From Streptomyces thermolilacinus SPC6 (GTDB taxonomy: Bacteria > Actinomycetota > Actinomycetes > Streptomycetales > Streptomycetaceae), in assembly GCF_000478605.2 (NCBI RefSeq), contig NZ_ASHX02000001.1, forward strand, positions 5,037,001-5,101,000: a DNA stretch of 64,000 bases, in the 5' to 3' direction. Both the position numbers and the translations under genes were made by a program. Within the stretch, counting starts at the first letter, position 1. Every line of letters begins with the position of its first letter. Under the pieces are notes generated by a model. The model was not told where the DNA came from, did no database searches, and was given only the letters and a program-made list of their open reading frames with translations. Of the stretch, positions 26,453 through 34,954 are shown in pieces.

Positions 26453-27150
26453 CCGGCCCCGGGCGGCCCCTCGGGGAGTCCGTCACCGGGGCCGGGACGC
26501 CAGGACACCAGTACGGCCTCGATGGCCGGGGCCACCCGGACCCGGGCCTGGTACCGCGGCACCCCGCTCAGGAGCAGCGCGTCGTACGGGGTGTCCCGGT
26601 GCCGCACCGACGCCCGTACGGCCGCCGTGACCGCGCCCTCGTCCAGGGCGCGCCCGGCAGCCGTACGGCCCACCCGTCCGCTGCCGCGCACCGAGGCGTG
26701 CGCGGCGATCTCGGCGGCCCGGTCGGCCGGGCACCCGGGGAACAGGCGCCGTATCTCCGCCTCCAGCGCCGCCGTGAACGCCGCGTCCTGGGCCGCGCGC
26801 CGCTCCGCGTCCCTGGCCCTGCGCCGCGCCCGCGCCCCGGCGTCGGCCCGGCACGCCGCCTCAGCCCGGGCCAGGGCCGCCTCCTCCACGAGGATGCCCT
26901 GCCGCTCGTACCGGGTGCGGCGCCGGTCGTGCCGTACGACCACCGCCCAGCGGCCGCTCGCCTCCCGGGCGCGCCGGGTGAGCGCCGCGTCGCCGCGCGG
27001 CAGGTAGACCAGGTGCGCCAGCTCGGCGCAGTACAGGCAGAGCGGCGCGGACTCCTCCACCACCATCCGCCGCAGCGGGCCCCGGCGGCACCGCGAGCAG
27101 CGGGCGCGCGGGCGGCGTGGCTCGACCACCACGACCGGGTCTCGCGGCAC
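26416..27150 (-). CDS. DUF2293 domain-containing protein
   Basis: 244 residues. N-terminal treble-clef-like cysteine cluster (RCSRCRRGP, then LCLYCAELAH), a charged coiled-coil-like stretch (about 95-130), then DUF2293: IRRLFPGCPADRAAEIAAHAS, GRVGRTAAGR, DTPYDALLLSGVPRYQARVRV. Function unknown; conserved in actinobacteria and some fungi. GTG 27148-27150 has GGGGGAGG six bases upstream. Its last 37 bases overlap the 3' end of the convergent chaplin gene. The frame is open far upstream but antisense to nothing family-like. Confidence 0.85.
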   Translation of the reverse strand: MPRDPVVVVEPRRPRARCSRCRRGPLRRMVVEESAPLCLYCAELAHLVYLPRGDAALTRRAREASGRWAVVVRHDRRRTRYERQGILVEEAALARAEAACRADAGARARRRARDAERRAAQDAAFTAALEAEIRRLFPGCPADRAAEIAAHASVRGSGRVGRTAAGRALDEGAVTAAVRASVRHRDTPYDALLLSGVPRYQARVRVAPAIEAVLVSWRPGPGDGLPEGPPGAGQARADDRRERP

Positions 27151-27482
27151 GGCACACCTCCCCCGGGGAAGCCGTACGACGCTGAGGTCATCCCCGCGCC
27201 GCCCCCACCCCGAAACCGCCCCGGCGCCCGCCGCGTTCACCCGGAACGCGGCCACCGCACCACGCGGCCGCCGCGCGGCCACCGCACCACGCGGAACCGT
27301 CCCACCGCGACGGGCCGTCCTCCCGAGTCTCGGCGCCCGGACCCGGTGGACGGCCGCCTGTGGCGGGAGCGCCGCACCGCCCCCGCCCGCCCCTGCCCTT
27401 GCCCCGACCCCGGCCCTGCCCTGGCCTGCCCCGGCCCCGGCCGGAGCCTGCGCGCACCGGGCCGGAGGGAGGGCCGGGCGGC
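27151..27482. other. 332-bp intergenic region: direct repeat and G-quadruplex-prone tract
   Basis: No gene recognised. Two exact 20-bp copies of GCGGCCACCGCACCACGCGG at 27248-27267 and 27275-27294 (27-bp period). At 27380-27421 there are eight or nine C-runs of three or more with loops of one to three bases, so the minus strand (the coding strand of both flanking genes) carries a dense series of G-runs able to form G-quadruplexes, upstream of the DUF2293 gene and downstream of the aminotransferase. Confidence 0.75.
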
Positions 27483-28694
27483 CTACTGCCGGTAGCCGCT
27501 GAGGAAGCGCCCGATCCGGCTGATCGCCGCGTCGAGGTCGTCGGCGTACGGCAGCGTGAGGATGCGGAAGTGGTCGGGGCGCGGCCAGTTGAAGCCCGTG
27601 CCCTGCACGACCTGGATCTTCTCCCGCAGCAGCAGGTCCAGGACGAACTTCTCGTCGTCGTGGATCGGGTGCACCTTCGGGTCGAGGCGGGGGAACGCGT
27701 ACAGCGCGCCGCGCGGCTTCACACAGGACACGCCCGGGATCTCGTTCAGTTTCTCCCACGCCCGGTCGCGCTGCTCGTACAGCCTGCCGCCCGGCGCGGT
27801 CAGCTCCTTGATGGACTGCCGTCCGCCGAGCGCCGCCTGGATCGCGTACTGCGCCGGGGCGTTGGGGCACAGCCGCATGGAGGCGAGCATCGTCAGGCCC
27901 TCCAGGTAGTCGCGGGCGTGCTGCCTGGGGCCGCTGACGACGAGCCAGCCGGAGCGGAAACCGGCCACGCGGTACGTCTTCGACAGACCGCCGAAGGTGA
28001 GGACGACCAGGTCGGGCGCGAGGGCACCGGCCGGGTGGTGGACGGCGTCGTCGTAGACGATCTGGTCGTAGATCTCGTCGGCGAGGACCATCAGCTGGTG
28101 GCGGCGGGCCAGGTCGAGGATGCCCTCGACCACCTCGCGCGGATAGACCGCACCCGTGGGGTTGTTGGGGTTGATGATGACCACGGCGCGCGTACGGTCG
28201 GTGATCTTCGCGGCCATGTCGTCCAGGTCCGGGTACCAGTCCGACGACTCGTCGCACAGGTAGTGCACCGGCCGCCCGCCGGCGAGCGTGGTGACCGCCG
28301 TCCACAGCGGGAAGTCCGGCGCGGGGATGAGCACCTCGTCGCCGTCCTCGACCAGCGCCTGGACCGCCATGGTGACCAGCTCGGAGACGCCGTTGCCGAG
28401 GTACACGTCGTCCACGCCGACATCGGTCAGCCCCATCGCCTGGTAGCGCTGGGCGACGGCGCGGCGGGCGGAGAGAATGCCGCGCGAGTCGGTGTAGCCG
28501 TGCGCCTGCGGCAGCATCCGGATCATGTCCTGGACGATCTCCTCCGGCGCCTCGAACCCGAACAGGGCCGGGTTGCCGGTGTTGAGGCGCAGGACGCTGT
28601 GGCCCGCCTCCTCCAGCGCGTTGGCGTGCTCGATCACCGGGCCGCGGATCTCGTAGCAGACCTCGCTCAGCTTGCTCGACTGCCGGAATTCCAT
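27483..28694 (-). CDS. AlaA-like PLP-dependent aminotransferase
   Basis: 403 residues, class I/II fold-type I aminotransferase closest by motif to glutamate-pyruvate aminotransferase AlaA. Lys239 in LSKTYRVAGFRSGW should bind PLP; Asp206 in LADEIYD and Asn177 in INPNNPTG are the cofactor and fold markers; the C-terminal arginine region reads FRILTLPYADDL. It would make alanine from pyruvate and glutamate. ATG 28692-28694 has GGAGG about 8 bases upstream. Divergent from the HxlR regulator gene, whose paired operators lie in the shared 84-bp gap, so regulation by that protein is likely. Confidence 0.9.
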   Translation of the reverse strand: MEFRQSSKLSEVCYEIRGPVIEHANALEEAGHSVLRLNTGNPALFGFEAPEEIVQDMIRMLPQAHGYTDSRGILSARRAVAQRYQAMGLTDVGVDDVYLGNGVSELVTMAVQALVEDGDEVLIPAPDFPLWTAVTTLAGGRPVHYLCDESSDWYPDLDDMAAKITDRTRAVVIINPNNPTGAVYPREVVEGILDLARRHQLMVLADEIYDQIVYDDAVHHPAGALAPDLVVLTFGGLSKTYRVAGFRSGWLVVSGPRQHARDYLEGLTMLASMRLCPNAPAQYAIQAALGGRQSIKELTAPGGRLYEQRDRAWEKLNEIPGVSCVKPRGALYAFPRLDPKVHPIHDDEKFVLDLLLREKIQVVQGTGFNWPRPDHFRILTLPYADDLDAAISRIGRFLSGYRQ

Positions 28695-28721
28695 ACGGCG
28701 ACCTCCACGGAATGGGTGTTG

Positions 28722-28756
28722 CTTGGTTTTACCAAGTGTGAGCTTGGAAAGTCCAA
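28722..28756. promoter_or_regulatory. Twin inverted-repeat operator between aminotransferase and HxlR regulator
   Basis: CTTGGT-TTT-ACCAAG (28722-28736) and TTGGA-AAG-TCCAA (28744-28756) are two perfect inverted repeats sharing the TTGG-N-CCAA core. Their centres are 21 bp apart, about two helical turns, so two dimers could bind the same DNA face. They cover the regulator's own -35 region. Confidence 0.7.
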
Positions 28757-28771
28757 CAAGACGTCTAGACT
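28743..28771 (+). promoter_or_regulatory. Leaderless promoter of the HxlR gene
   Basis: CTTGGA (28743-28748), 17 bases, TAGACT (28766-28771). The -10 ends 7 bases before ATG 28779, and no Shine-Dalgarno is present, so transcription probably starts at the ATG. The -35 lies within the second inverted repeat, which predicts autorepression. Confidence 0.6.
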
Positions 28772-28778
28772 GCGTCGT

Positions 28779-29447
28779 ATGCCACGTCCGAGCACGCGTT
28801 CCACCGACCGCCGCCGCAGCTACGACCAGTACTGTGCCGCCGCCCGCGCCCTCGACGCCGTCGGCGACCGCTGGACCCTGCTGATCGTCCGCGAACTCCT
28901 CGCCGGACCCCGCCGCTACACCGACCTCCACGCCGACCTGCCGGGCGTGAGCACCGACATGCTCGCCACCCGGCTGAGGGACATGGAGCGCGACGGCCTC
29001 GCCACCCGCCGCCGTCTGCCGCCGCCGTCGCCCGCGTACGTGTACGAGCTCACCGACCGGGGCCGCGCACTGCTGCCCGTACTGCGCGCCCTCGCGCGCT
29101 GGGGCGCCCCCGCCCTGGACGCGCCGCGCCCCACGGACGCCGTGCGGGCCCACTGGTTCGCCGTGCCGCTGCTCGACGCGCTGGAGGCGGCGGGCGAGCC
29201 GGGGACGGTGGAGGTCCGCCTGGACGAGGGCGTGTTCCACGTCCGCCTCAGCGGCGAGGACGGCGTCGCATACGGGGACGGGCCCGCCGAGGCGCCCGAC
29301 GCCCGGCTCCGCATGGACGCCGCGACCTGCGCGGAGGTGGGCGGCGGCGAACTGACGCTGGCGGCCGGGGTGAAGGCGGGGCGCGTGGAGGTGGCGGGGG
29401 AGAGCGCACTGGCCGCCGCGCTCCGTGGCGAGTCGGGACGCGGCTGA
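28779..29447 (+). CDS. HxlR-family transcriptional regulator with SCP2-like C-terminal domain
   Basis: 222 residues. Residues 15-105 are a winged-helix HxlR domain (YCAAARALDAVGDRWTLLIV, GPRRYTDLHADLPGVSTDML, RLRDMERDGLATRR, YELTDRGRAL). Residues 130-222 resemble a SCP2/sterol-carrier-type pocket (DARLRMDAATCAEVGGGEL, AGRVEVAGE), suggesting a hydrophobic ligand. The two-domain layout is common in actinobacteria. It probably binds the paired inverted repeats in front of it and controls both itself and the divergent aminotransferase gene. Start at ATG 28779 follows from the -10 position. Confidence 0.9.
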   Translation: MPRPSTRSTDRRRSYDQYCAAARALDAVGDRWTLLIVRELLAGPRRYTDLHADLPGVSTDMLATRLRDMERDGLATRRRLPPPSPAYVYELTDRGRALLPVLRALARWGAPALDAPRPTDAVRAHWFAVPLLDALEAAGEPGTVEVRLDEGVFHVRLSGEDGVAYGDGPAEAPDARLRMDAATCAEVGGGELTLAAGVKAGRVEVAGESALAAALRGESGRG

Positions 29448-29524
29448 GACGCGCCCGGGGACGGGCGGGGCGTCGAGCCGCGGCCCTGGGCCGGCAGGGC
29501 TGGGCGTCTTGGCAGGATGAGGGC

Positions 29525-30160
29525 GTGCGACTGGAACCGATCACCTGGGAACGGCTCACCGACGCGCTCGCCGCGCACCTGGACGGGCTGCGCCCTTCCG
29601 ACGGAGGCCCCTGGCTGAAGGCCGGCATCGACGGCGCCCCCGCGGCGCGCCCGGGTGACCTGGCCGACGCCGTGGCGCGGGAGCTGCGGCTGCGCGGGCG
29701 GGACGTCATCTCGGTCGGCACGTCCGGGTTCCTGCGCCCGGCGTCGCTGCGGTTCGAGTACGGCAAGGAGGAGCCGGACGCGTACTACGGCGGCTGGTTC
29801 GACATGGGCGCGCTGTGGCGGGAGGTGTTCGGGCCGCTGGAGCCGGACGGCACCGGACGCGTCCTTCCCGACCTGTGGGACCCGGTCACCGACCGCGCGA
29901 CGCGCAGCCCGTACCGGCCGCTCGCGCCCGGCGGGGTCCTGCTGCTGCACGGACCGTTCCTGCTCGGGCACTGGTTCCCTTTCGACCTGACCGTGCACCT
30001 GAGGCTGTCCCCGGCCGCGCTGGCCCGCCGCACGCCCGAACGCTGGACGCTCCCGGCCTTCGAGCGGTACGCGGCGGAGGTCGCCCCGGCGGACACGGCG
30101 GACGTGGTGGTACGCGCCGACGACCCCCGCCATCCGGCCTGGACCCCGCTCCCGAGCTGA
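29525..30160 (+). CDS. Uridine-kinase-like protein lacking a P-loop
   Basis: 211 residues, a streptomycete family usually annotated as uridine kinase. The overall pattern fits an NMP/uridine-kinase fold: KAGIDGAPAARPGDLADAVA at the normal P-loop place, RGRDVISVGTSGFLRPAS, DLWDPVTDRATRSPY, GVLLLHGPFLLG, then a lid-like R-rich helix. But the segment that should read GxxGxGKS/T has no GK(S/T): it is GIDGAPAARPGD. So either it is not an ATP-using kinase or it binds nucleotide differently. GTG 29525 with AGGATGAGGG just upstream. It stands alone, 77 bases after the HxlR gene. Confidence 0.75.
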   Translation: MRLEPITWERLTDALAAHLDGLRPSDGGPWLKAGIDGAPAARPGDLADAVARELRLRGRDVISVGTSGFLRPASLRFEYGKEEPDAYYGGWFDMGALWREVFGPLEPDGTGRVLPDLWDPVTDRATRSPYRPLAPGGVLLLHGPFLLGHWFPFDLTVHLRLSPAALARRTPERWTLPAFERYAAEVAPADTADVVVRADDPRHPAWTPLPS

Positions 30161-30405
30161 CCGCCCGCCACAAGGACCGGCCCCCGGTGGCGGACTGCCC
30201 CCGGCGGCCGACCGATCCCGGCGCGCTGCCCGCCTGGCGCGGCTTGGCCCCGGCGGCCGACCGCCACCGCGCGGTCCGGACGCCCGCCCACGCCCCCCGG
30301 CCCTACTCCGGACGTCCGGCCACCATGGCTCCCGGCCCTGCTCCGGGCACCCGCCCCGGCCACGCCCCCGCCCTGCTCCGGACGCCCGCCCGCCGCGCAC
30401 TCGCC
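30161..30405. other. Intergenic region with degenerate repeats, between convergent genes
   Basis: 245 bases without a recognised gene or clear terminator. CCCCGGCGGCCGACCG occurs twice (near 30201 and 30251), and imperfect copies of a CTCCGGACGCCCGCC-like unit recur from about 30300 into the 3' end of psuK. Possibly decayed tandem duplications. Confidence 0.5.
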
Positions 30406-31296
30406 CTACCCCGGACGCCCGCCCGCCACCGTCACCGCCTCGGCGCCCGCGTGGCAGCCCGCCTCCGCGGCCTCCGCCACCGTCGCCCCGGCCAGCCGCG
30501 CCGCGAGGAAGCCGCCCGCGAAGGCGTCGCCCGCCCCCGTGGTGTCGAGCGGCCGCACCCGCCGCGCCGCCACTCGCGCCACCACCTCACCGGCCTCCGC
30601 GACCAGCGCCCCCGCCGCGCCCAAGGTCACGGCGACCAGCCGGTGGCGGCGGCTCAGCGCGGCGGCCGCGGCCTCGGGCGCGGAAAGCCCCGTCAACAGC
30701 GCCGCCTCGTCGGCGTTGGGGAACAGCAGGTTCGCACCCGCCACGGCGGCCAGGAACCGGTCCACGCCCAACTCCCCGGCGAACCCCGTGGACGCCGGGT
30801 CCACGCTCACCGGAACGCCCCGCTCCCGCGCGTCCGCCATCGCGAGCGCCGCCGTGTCCCGGCTCGTCGCGGCGAAGAACAAGTAGCCCGACAGGTGCAG
30901 ATGGCCCACCCCGTCCAGCAACCGCGCCGACCAGTCGGCGGGCGCGAGCCGCAGTACCGCCCCGCTGTCCGTGAGGAACGTCCGCTCCCCACCGGCCCGC
31001 CCGTCCACCAGCGCCACCACCGTCCCGGTCGGCGCCTCCGGGTCCCGGACGAGCAGCGGACGTACCCCGGCCCGGCGCAGCGCCGCCTCGTGCCAGGCCG
31101 CCTCGCCCGCGCCGACCCGCCCCAGCAGCCGTACGTCGGCGCAGCCTGAACGCGCCGCCCAACAGGCCGCGTTCGCCGCCGCCCCGCCCGGCAGGACCCG
31201 GATCCGGGCGGCGGTGTCCGTGCCGGGCGCCAGCGGCTTGGCGTGCCTGGCCACCACGTCGGTGACCACGTCCCCCACCAGCAACAGCCCGCTCAC
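30406..31296 (-). CDS. psuK: PfkB-family kinase, probable pseudouridine kinase
   Basis: 296 residues, ribokinase/PfkB family. Substrate-side motif GGAAANAACWAARSG (36-50), and the anion-hole/catalytic motif DTTGAGDAFAGG (251-262) with base Asp257. The GTG start (31294-31296) overlaps the TGA of the upstream psuG gene. PsuK phosphorylates pseudouridine to 5'-phosphate, which PsuG then cleaves to uracil and ribose-5-phosphate. The kinase assignment as PsuK rests on this coupling; by sequence alone only sugar/nucleoside kinase can be said. Confidence 0.86.
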   Translation of the reverse strand: MSGLLLVGDVVTDVVARHAKPLAPGTDTAARIRVLPGGAAANAACWAARSGCADVRLLGRVGAGEAAWHEAALRRAGVRPLLVRDPEAPTGTVVALVDGRAGGERTFLTDSGAVLRLAPADWSARLLDGVGHLHLSGYLFFAATSRDTAALAMADARERGVPVSVDPASTGFAGELGVDRFLAAVAGANLLFPNADEAALLTGLSAPEAAAAALSRRHRLVAVTLGAAGALVAEAGEVVARVAARRVRPLDTTGAGDAFAGGFLAARLAGATVAEAAEAGCHAGAEAVTVAGGRPG

Positions 31297-32300
31297 AGCG
31301 CCTCAGCCGCCCCACCAGCCCCCATCACTCCGCTCGCCCCACCATCCTCACCGACCCCGGCATCCTCGCCCGGCCCTTCCGTCGCTTCCGCCGCCCACGC
31401 CGCCGCGACCCGCGCGGCCAGCCGGACGTTGCCGCGTACCGCCGCCAGGTTCGCCTCCAGGGACGCCCCGTCCGTGTGCCGTACCAGGTACTCCAACAGG
31501 AACGGTGTCACCGCCTGTCCCGTGATGCCCCGCTCCCGGCACTCCGCCAGGCCCTCCGCGAGGACCCGGTCGTGCAGCGCCGGGTCCAGCTGCTCGTTCT
31601 CCGGCACCGGGTTGGCGACGACCAGCGCCGCCTCGGGCCCGCCCAGCGCGTCCGCCGCGCGCATGACCGCCGCCACCTCCTGCGGCGACCCCAGCGTCCA
31701 GTCCACCGGCTCGCCCGACGACGCGATGTAGAAGCCGGGGAAGCGGTCCGTCCCGTACCCGGCCACGCCGACGCCCAGGGTCTCCAGCCGCTGGAGCGTC
31801 GCCGGCACGTCGAGGATCGACTTCACGCCCGCGCAGACCACCGTGATCCGCGTCCGCGCCAGCAGTCGAAGGTCCGCCGACTCGTCCTGCGTCCGCGTCC
31901 ACTCCCGGTGCACCCCGCCGAGCCCGCCGGTCGCGAACACGCGCAGGCCCGCCCGCGCCGCCAGGAACGCCGTGGCCGACACGGTCGTCGCCCCGCTGGC
32001 GCCCGCCGCGACCGCGAGCGCCAGGTCGCGGTGGCCCAGCTTCCGTATCGCATCGTCCGCCGCGACCCGCTCCAACTGGCCCTTGTCCAGCCCGATGCGG
32101 GGCACCCCGTCCAGTACGGCGATCGTGGCCGGGACGGCGCCCCCGGACCGTACGAGCGCCTCCAGCTCCTCGGCGACGGCCAGGTTGCGCGGGCGCGGCA
32201 GCCCGTGCGCGATGATCGTCGACTCCAGGGCGACCACCGGGCGGCGCGCGGCCAGCGCCTCCCGTACCTCTTCCGACAACACGACTGCGGTCTGGGACAT
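31293..32300 (-). CDS. psuG: Pseudouridine-5'-phosphate glycosidase
   Basis: 335 residues. The family opening VVALESTIIAHGLPRPRN (Glu26 is the proposed ligand/catalytic residue), KLGHRDLALAVAAGASGATTVSAT, FATGGLGGVHR, CAGVKSILDVPATLQRLETLGV with the Schiff-base lysine, and NPVPENEQLD are all present. It cleaves the C-C bond of pseudouridine 5'-phosphate. The tail after about residue 300 is G/A/E-rich. ATG 32298-32300 preceded by AGGGATG; an ATG 11 codons upstream gives a less family-like start. First gene of a psuG-psuK operon. Confidence 0.94.
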   Translation of the reverse strand: MSQTAVVLSEEVREALAARRPVVALESTIIAHGLPRPRNLAVAEELEALVRSGGAVPATIAVLDGVPRIGLDKGQLERVAADDAIRKLGHRDLALAVAAGASGATTVSATAFLAARAGLRVFATGGLGGVHREWTRTQDESADLRLLARTRITVVCAGVKSILDVPATLQRLETLGVGVAGYGTDRFPGFYIASSGEPVDWTLGSPQEVAAVMRAADALGGPEAALVVANPVPENEQLDPALHDRVLAEGLAECRERGITGQAVTPFLLEYLVRHTDGASLEANLAAVRGNVRLAARVAAAWAAEATEGPGEDAGVGEDGGASGVMGAGGAAEAL

Positions 32301-32374
32301 GACCCATCCCTGGCGCGCCGGGCACACGCCCAAACCTCACGGCTCCCGCAGCCTCCTCCTCGTACGCTGCCCCC

Positions 32375-33160
32375 ATGCGCACCCCCACGGCCCGGTACTT
32401 CTACGACGACCTGGCAGCCGACTACGACCTGCTCTACGCGGACTGGGACGCGAGCGTCGCCCGGCAGGGCACGGCCCTGGACGACCGCGTCACGCGCGCG
32501 CTGGGCCCCGGCACGTACGACGTGCTGGACTGCGCGTGCGGCATCGGCACCCAGGCGCTCGGCCTCGCCGCCCGGGGCCACCGGGTCACCGGTACGGACC
32601 TGAGCCCCGTCGCCGTCGCCCGCGCCGCCCACGAGGCCGCCGCCCGAGGGCTCCCGCTCACCGTCGCCGCCGCCGACATGCGCGCCCTTCCGCTGAGCGA
32701 CGGCGCCTTCGACGTGGTCGTGTGCGCCGACAACTCGCTGCCGCACCTGCTGACCGCCGACGACGTGCGCACCGCCCTCGCCGGGATGCGCCGCGTGCTG
32801 CGGCCGGGCGGACTGCTGATCCTCACCACCCGCCCGTACGACGAACTCCGAGGCGAACGCCCCCTCTCCACCCCGCCCTCCGTCCGCAGCGGCCCCGAGG
32901 GGCGCACCGTCAGCTTCCAGCTGTGGCACTGGCACGACGACGGCGAGCGCTACGACCTGGAGCTGTTCCAGCTGCGCCCGGACACGGACGAGGGCGCGGA
33001 CCCGGACCGCTGGACCACCACCGTGCGCCGCGCCACGTACTGGGCGCTCACCCGGAGACAGCTGGCCGAGCTGGCCGCAGAGGCCGGGTTCCACACCACC
33101 GACTGGCACGACCCCGACAGCACCGGCTTCTTCCAGCCCCTGCTGACGGCCCGCACCTGA
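32375..33160 (+). CDS. Class I SAM-dependent methyltransferase
   Basis: 261 residues. SAM motif I VLDCACGIGTQALGLA (about 50-65), motif II VTGTDLSPVAVARA, PLSDGAFDVVVCADNSLPHL and MRRVLRPGGLLILTTRPYD give a complete methyltransf_25-type domain similar to glycine/sarcosine methyltransferases. Substrate unknown. TACGCT (32363-32368) ends 6 bases before the ATG and no ribosome site is present, so the mRNA may be leaderless. Divergent from psuG (74 bp) and convergent with ogt. Confidence 0.88.
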   Translation: MRTPTARYFYDDLAADYDLLYADWDASVARQGTALDDRVTRALGPGTYDVLDCACGIGTQALGLAARGHRVTGTDLSPVAVARAAHEAAARGLPLTVAAADMRALPLSDGAFDVVVCADNSLPHLLTADDVRTALAGMRRVLRPGGLLILTTRPYDELRGERPLSTPPSVRSGPEGRTVSFQLWHWHDDGERYDLELFQLRPDTDEGADPDRWTTTVRRATYWALTRRQLAELAAEAGFHTTDWHDPDSTGFFQPLLTART

Positions 33161-33207
33161 CCGGCTGTCCCACCGAACAGCGAGCCGGGGAACCGCGCAG
33201 AACAAGC

Positions 33208-33762
33208 TCAGAACAGCGGCTCCGGAAGCACCCCCTCCAGCACCAGCAGCCGGCGCTTCGTCTCCAGCCCGCCGCCGAACCCGCCCAGCCCGCCGTCCGC
33301 CTCCACCACGCGGTGGCACGGCACCACCACGGGCAGCGGGTTGGCGCCCATCGCCGCGCCGACCGCCTGCGCCGCGCCCGGCTGCCCGACCCGCGCGGCC
33401 AGCTCCCCGTATCCCACGAGCGTCCCGTACGGCACCCCGGAAGCCAGCTCGCGCAGCACCTGCCGGTTGAACCCGCTGGTCAGCGACCAGTCCAGGGGTA
33501 GATGGAACTCCCGGAGGCGCCCCGCGAAGTACGCCTCCAGCATCCGTATCGGCTCGGCGAGACGCCCCGAGGCCGTTTCCACCGGCTCCGCCCCGAGCCG
33601 CGCCGCGAGCCGTCCGGGCGCCTCGCGCCGGACTTCCTCGCCCGCGTGGAAGACGACACCGACCAGCCCGTCGGCGGTGGCCGCCAGCAACAGCGGCCCG
33701 ATGCCGCTGCCGACGACCGCCCACTCCACGGTCCGTCCCCCGCCCCGCACACTGCTGTCCAT
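33208..33762 (-). CDS. ogt: Methylated-DNA--protein-cysteine methyltransferase
   Basis: 184 residues, Ogt/MGMT type. Active-site PCHRVV with acceptor Cys149, helix-turn-helix region FNRQVLRELASGVPYGTLVGYGELA with the Tyr/Arg finger elements, and the N-terminal ribonuclease-like domain are present. It removes O6-methylguanine lesions by suicidal alkyl transfer. Preceded by a RecA-independent damage-type promoter (33769-33791) whose -10 ends 6 bases before the ATG, so leaderless and probably damage-inducible. Confidence 0.94.
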   Translation of the reverse strand: MDSSVRGGGRTVEWAVVGSGIGPLLLAATADGLVGVVFHAGEEVRREAPGRLAARLGAEPVETASGRLAEPIRMLEAYFAGRLREFHLPLDWSLTSGFNRQVLRELASGVPYGTLVGYGELAARVGQPGAAQAVGAAMGANPLPVVVPCHRVVEADGGLGGFGGGLETKRRLLVLEGVLPEPLF

Positions 33763-33768
33763 ACCGTC

Positions 33769-33791
33769 ACGCTACGCGCCGCCACTGACAC
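33769..33791 (-). promoter_or_regulatory. Putative RecA-independent DNA-damage promoter of ogt
   Basis: Read on the minus strand: GTGTCAGTG (33791-33783), 8 bases, TAGCGT (33774-33769), 6 bases, ATG. It matches the tTGTCRgtg-N8-TAnnnT element with only the first T replaced by G. Confidence 0.7.
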
Positions 33792-33945
33792 CGCCCCCGG
33801 CCCGCTCACCCGCCACCGGCGCACCGGTTCCGCGGCCACTCCCGCACCCCGCGGCCGCCGCCCGCCCGAACGGGCGCGCGGCGCGTGCACTACCCTCCAC
33901 GGTCAGGTTCGCGGCGGAACACCGAGGGGTGAGGGGCACACGGGT

Positions 33946-34869
33946 ATGCGGGGCACAGTCGAAGGATTCAGCCACGGGCTGGTCACGCCCGTGGTGGCCT
34001 ACCTCATGGCCTGCCTGGGCGGCGCGCTGGGCCTGCGCTGCACCACCAGATCCCTGCGCACCCCCGCCACCCCCCGCCCCGGGTGGCTCGCCCTGGGCGC
34101 CACGTCCATCGGCGCCGGCATCTGGACCATGCACTTCATCGCCATGACGGGCTTCCGCGTCGAGGGCGTGACGATCGACTACGACCGGCCGGTCACCTTC
34201 GCCAGCCTCGCCGTCGCGATCTTCATGGTCGGCATCGGGATCTTCATCGTGGGACTGCGCGGCCGCACCACGATGGCCCTCGTCACCGGCGGCACGATCA
34301 CCGGCCTCGGCATCGCCACCATGCACTACCTGGGCATGGCGGGCATGCGCTTCCCGGGCCGCATGGAGTACGACACGCTCACCGTCGCCCTCTCCGTGGT
34401 GATCGCCGTCGTCGCGGCGACCACGGCACTGTGGGCCGCCGTCAGCGTGCGCGGATTCGCCGCGAGCGTCGGCGCGAGCCTCGTCCTCGGCCTGGCGGTG
34501 ACGGGGATGCACTACACGGGCATGGCCGCCGCCAGCGTCCACCTCCACGGCGCCGCCGCCACCGCCGAGCCCGTCGGCGCGGTGGACGCCCAGGCCGCCG
34601 TCGAGGCCGTGGACGCGGTGGGCGCGGAGGCCGCCCACGCCGTGGGCGGCGCGCTCGACGCGGCCGTCACAGCGGGCGGCGGTACGGCTCCGGAACTGAT
34701 CCCGCTGCTCGTGGGACCGGCCGCGTTCCTGCTGCTCGCCGGGTTCGTCGTGCTGTTCGACCCGGCACTCGTCACGGGCGACCGGCACGGCCGGCACCCC
34801 GCCGACCCGCGCGCGCAGCTCCCCGGCATCCCGGCCCCGCGCCACCGCGACCGGCACGCCGACCGCTGA
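33946..34869 (+). CDS. MHYT-domain integral membrane sensor
   Basis: 307 residues with seven or eight hydrophobic segments. Three MHYT-type motifs at the ends of TM helices: [18 protein letters not shown] and GMHYTGMAA, the metal (probably copper)-binding signature of the MHYT domain, proposed to sense O2, CO or NO. Unlike many MHYT proteins there is no attached GGDEF, EAL or kinase domain; the C-terminus is an A/V/G-rich loop, one TM and a short H/R/D-rich tail. ATG 33946 follows GAGGGG. Stands alone upstream of uvrB. Confidence 0.88.
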   Translation: MRGTVEGFSHGLVTPVVAYLMACLGGALGLRCTTRSLRTPATPRPGWLALGATSIGAGIWTMHFIAMTGFRVEGVTIDYDRPVTFASLAVAIFMVGIGIFIVGLRGRTTMALVTGGTITGLGIATMHYLGMAGMRFPGRMEYDTLTVALSVVIAVVAATTALWAAVSVRGFAASVGASLVLGLAVTGMHYTGMAAASVHLHGAAATAEPVGAVDAQAAVEAVDAVGAEAAHAVGGALDAAVTAGGGTAPELIPLLVGPAAFLLLAGFVVLFDPALVTGDRHGRHPADPRAQLPGIPAPRHRDRHADR

Positions 34870-34925
34870 CCCGGCCCATCGCCCGCCCTGCCCCACCGTC
34901 CGCCCCGTGGGCGATCGGCACCCGA

Positions 34926-34948
34926 CTGTCAGTGGCGGGTCGTACGGT
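34926..34948 (+). promoter_or_regulatory. Putative RecA-independent DNA-damage promoter of uvrB
   Basis: CTGTCAGTG (34926-34934), 8 bases, TACGGT (34943-34948), then 6 bases to ATG 34955. Matches tTGTCRgtg-N8-TAnnnT except the first base. Confidence 0.72.
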
Positions 34949-34954
34949 GGACTC

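Noticed and set aside
31293-34869. Genomic island or prophage in the psuG-MHYT stretch
   Set aside because: Composition, codon use and spacing match the rest; no integrase, tRNA or direct-repeat attachment site seen.
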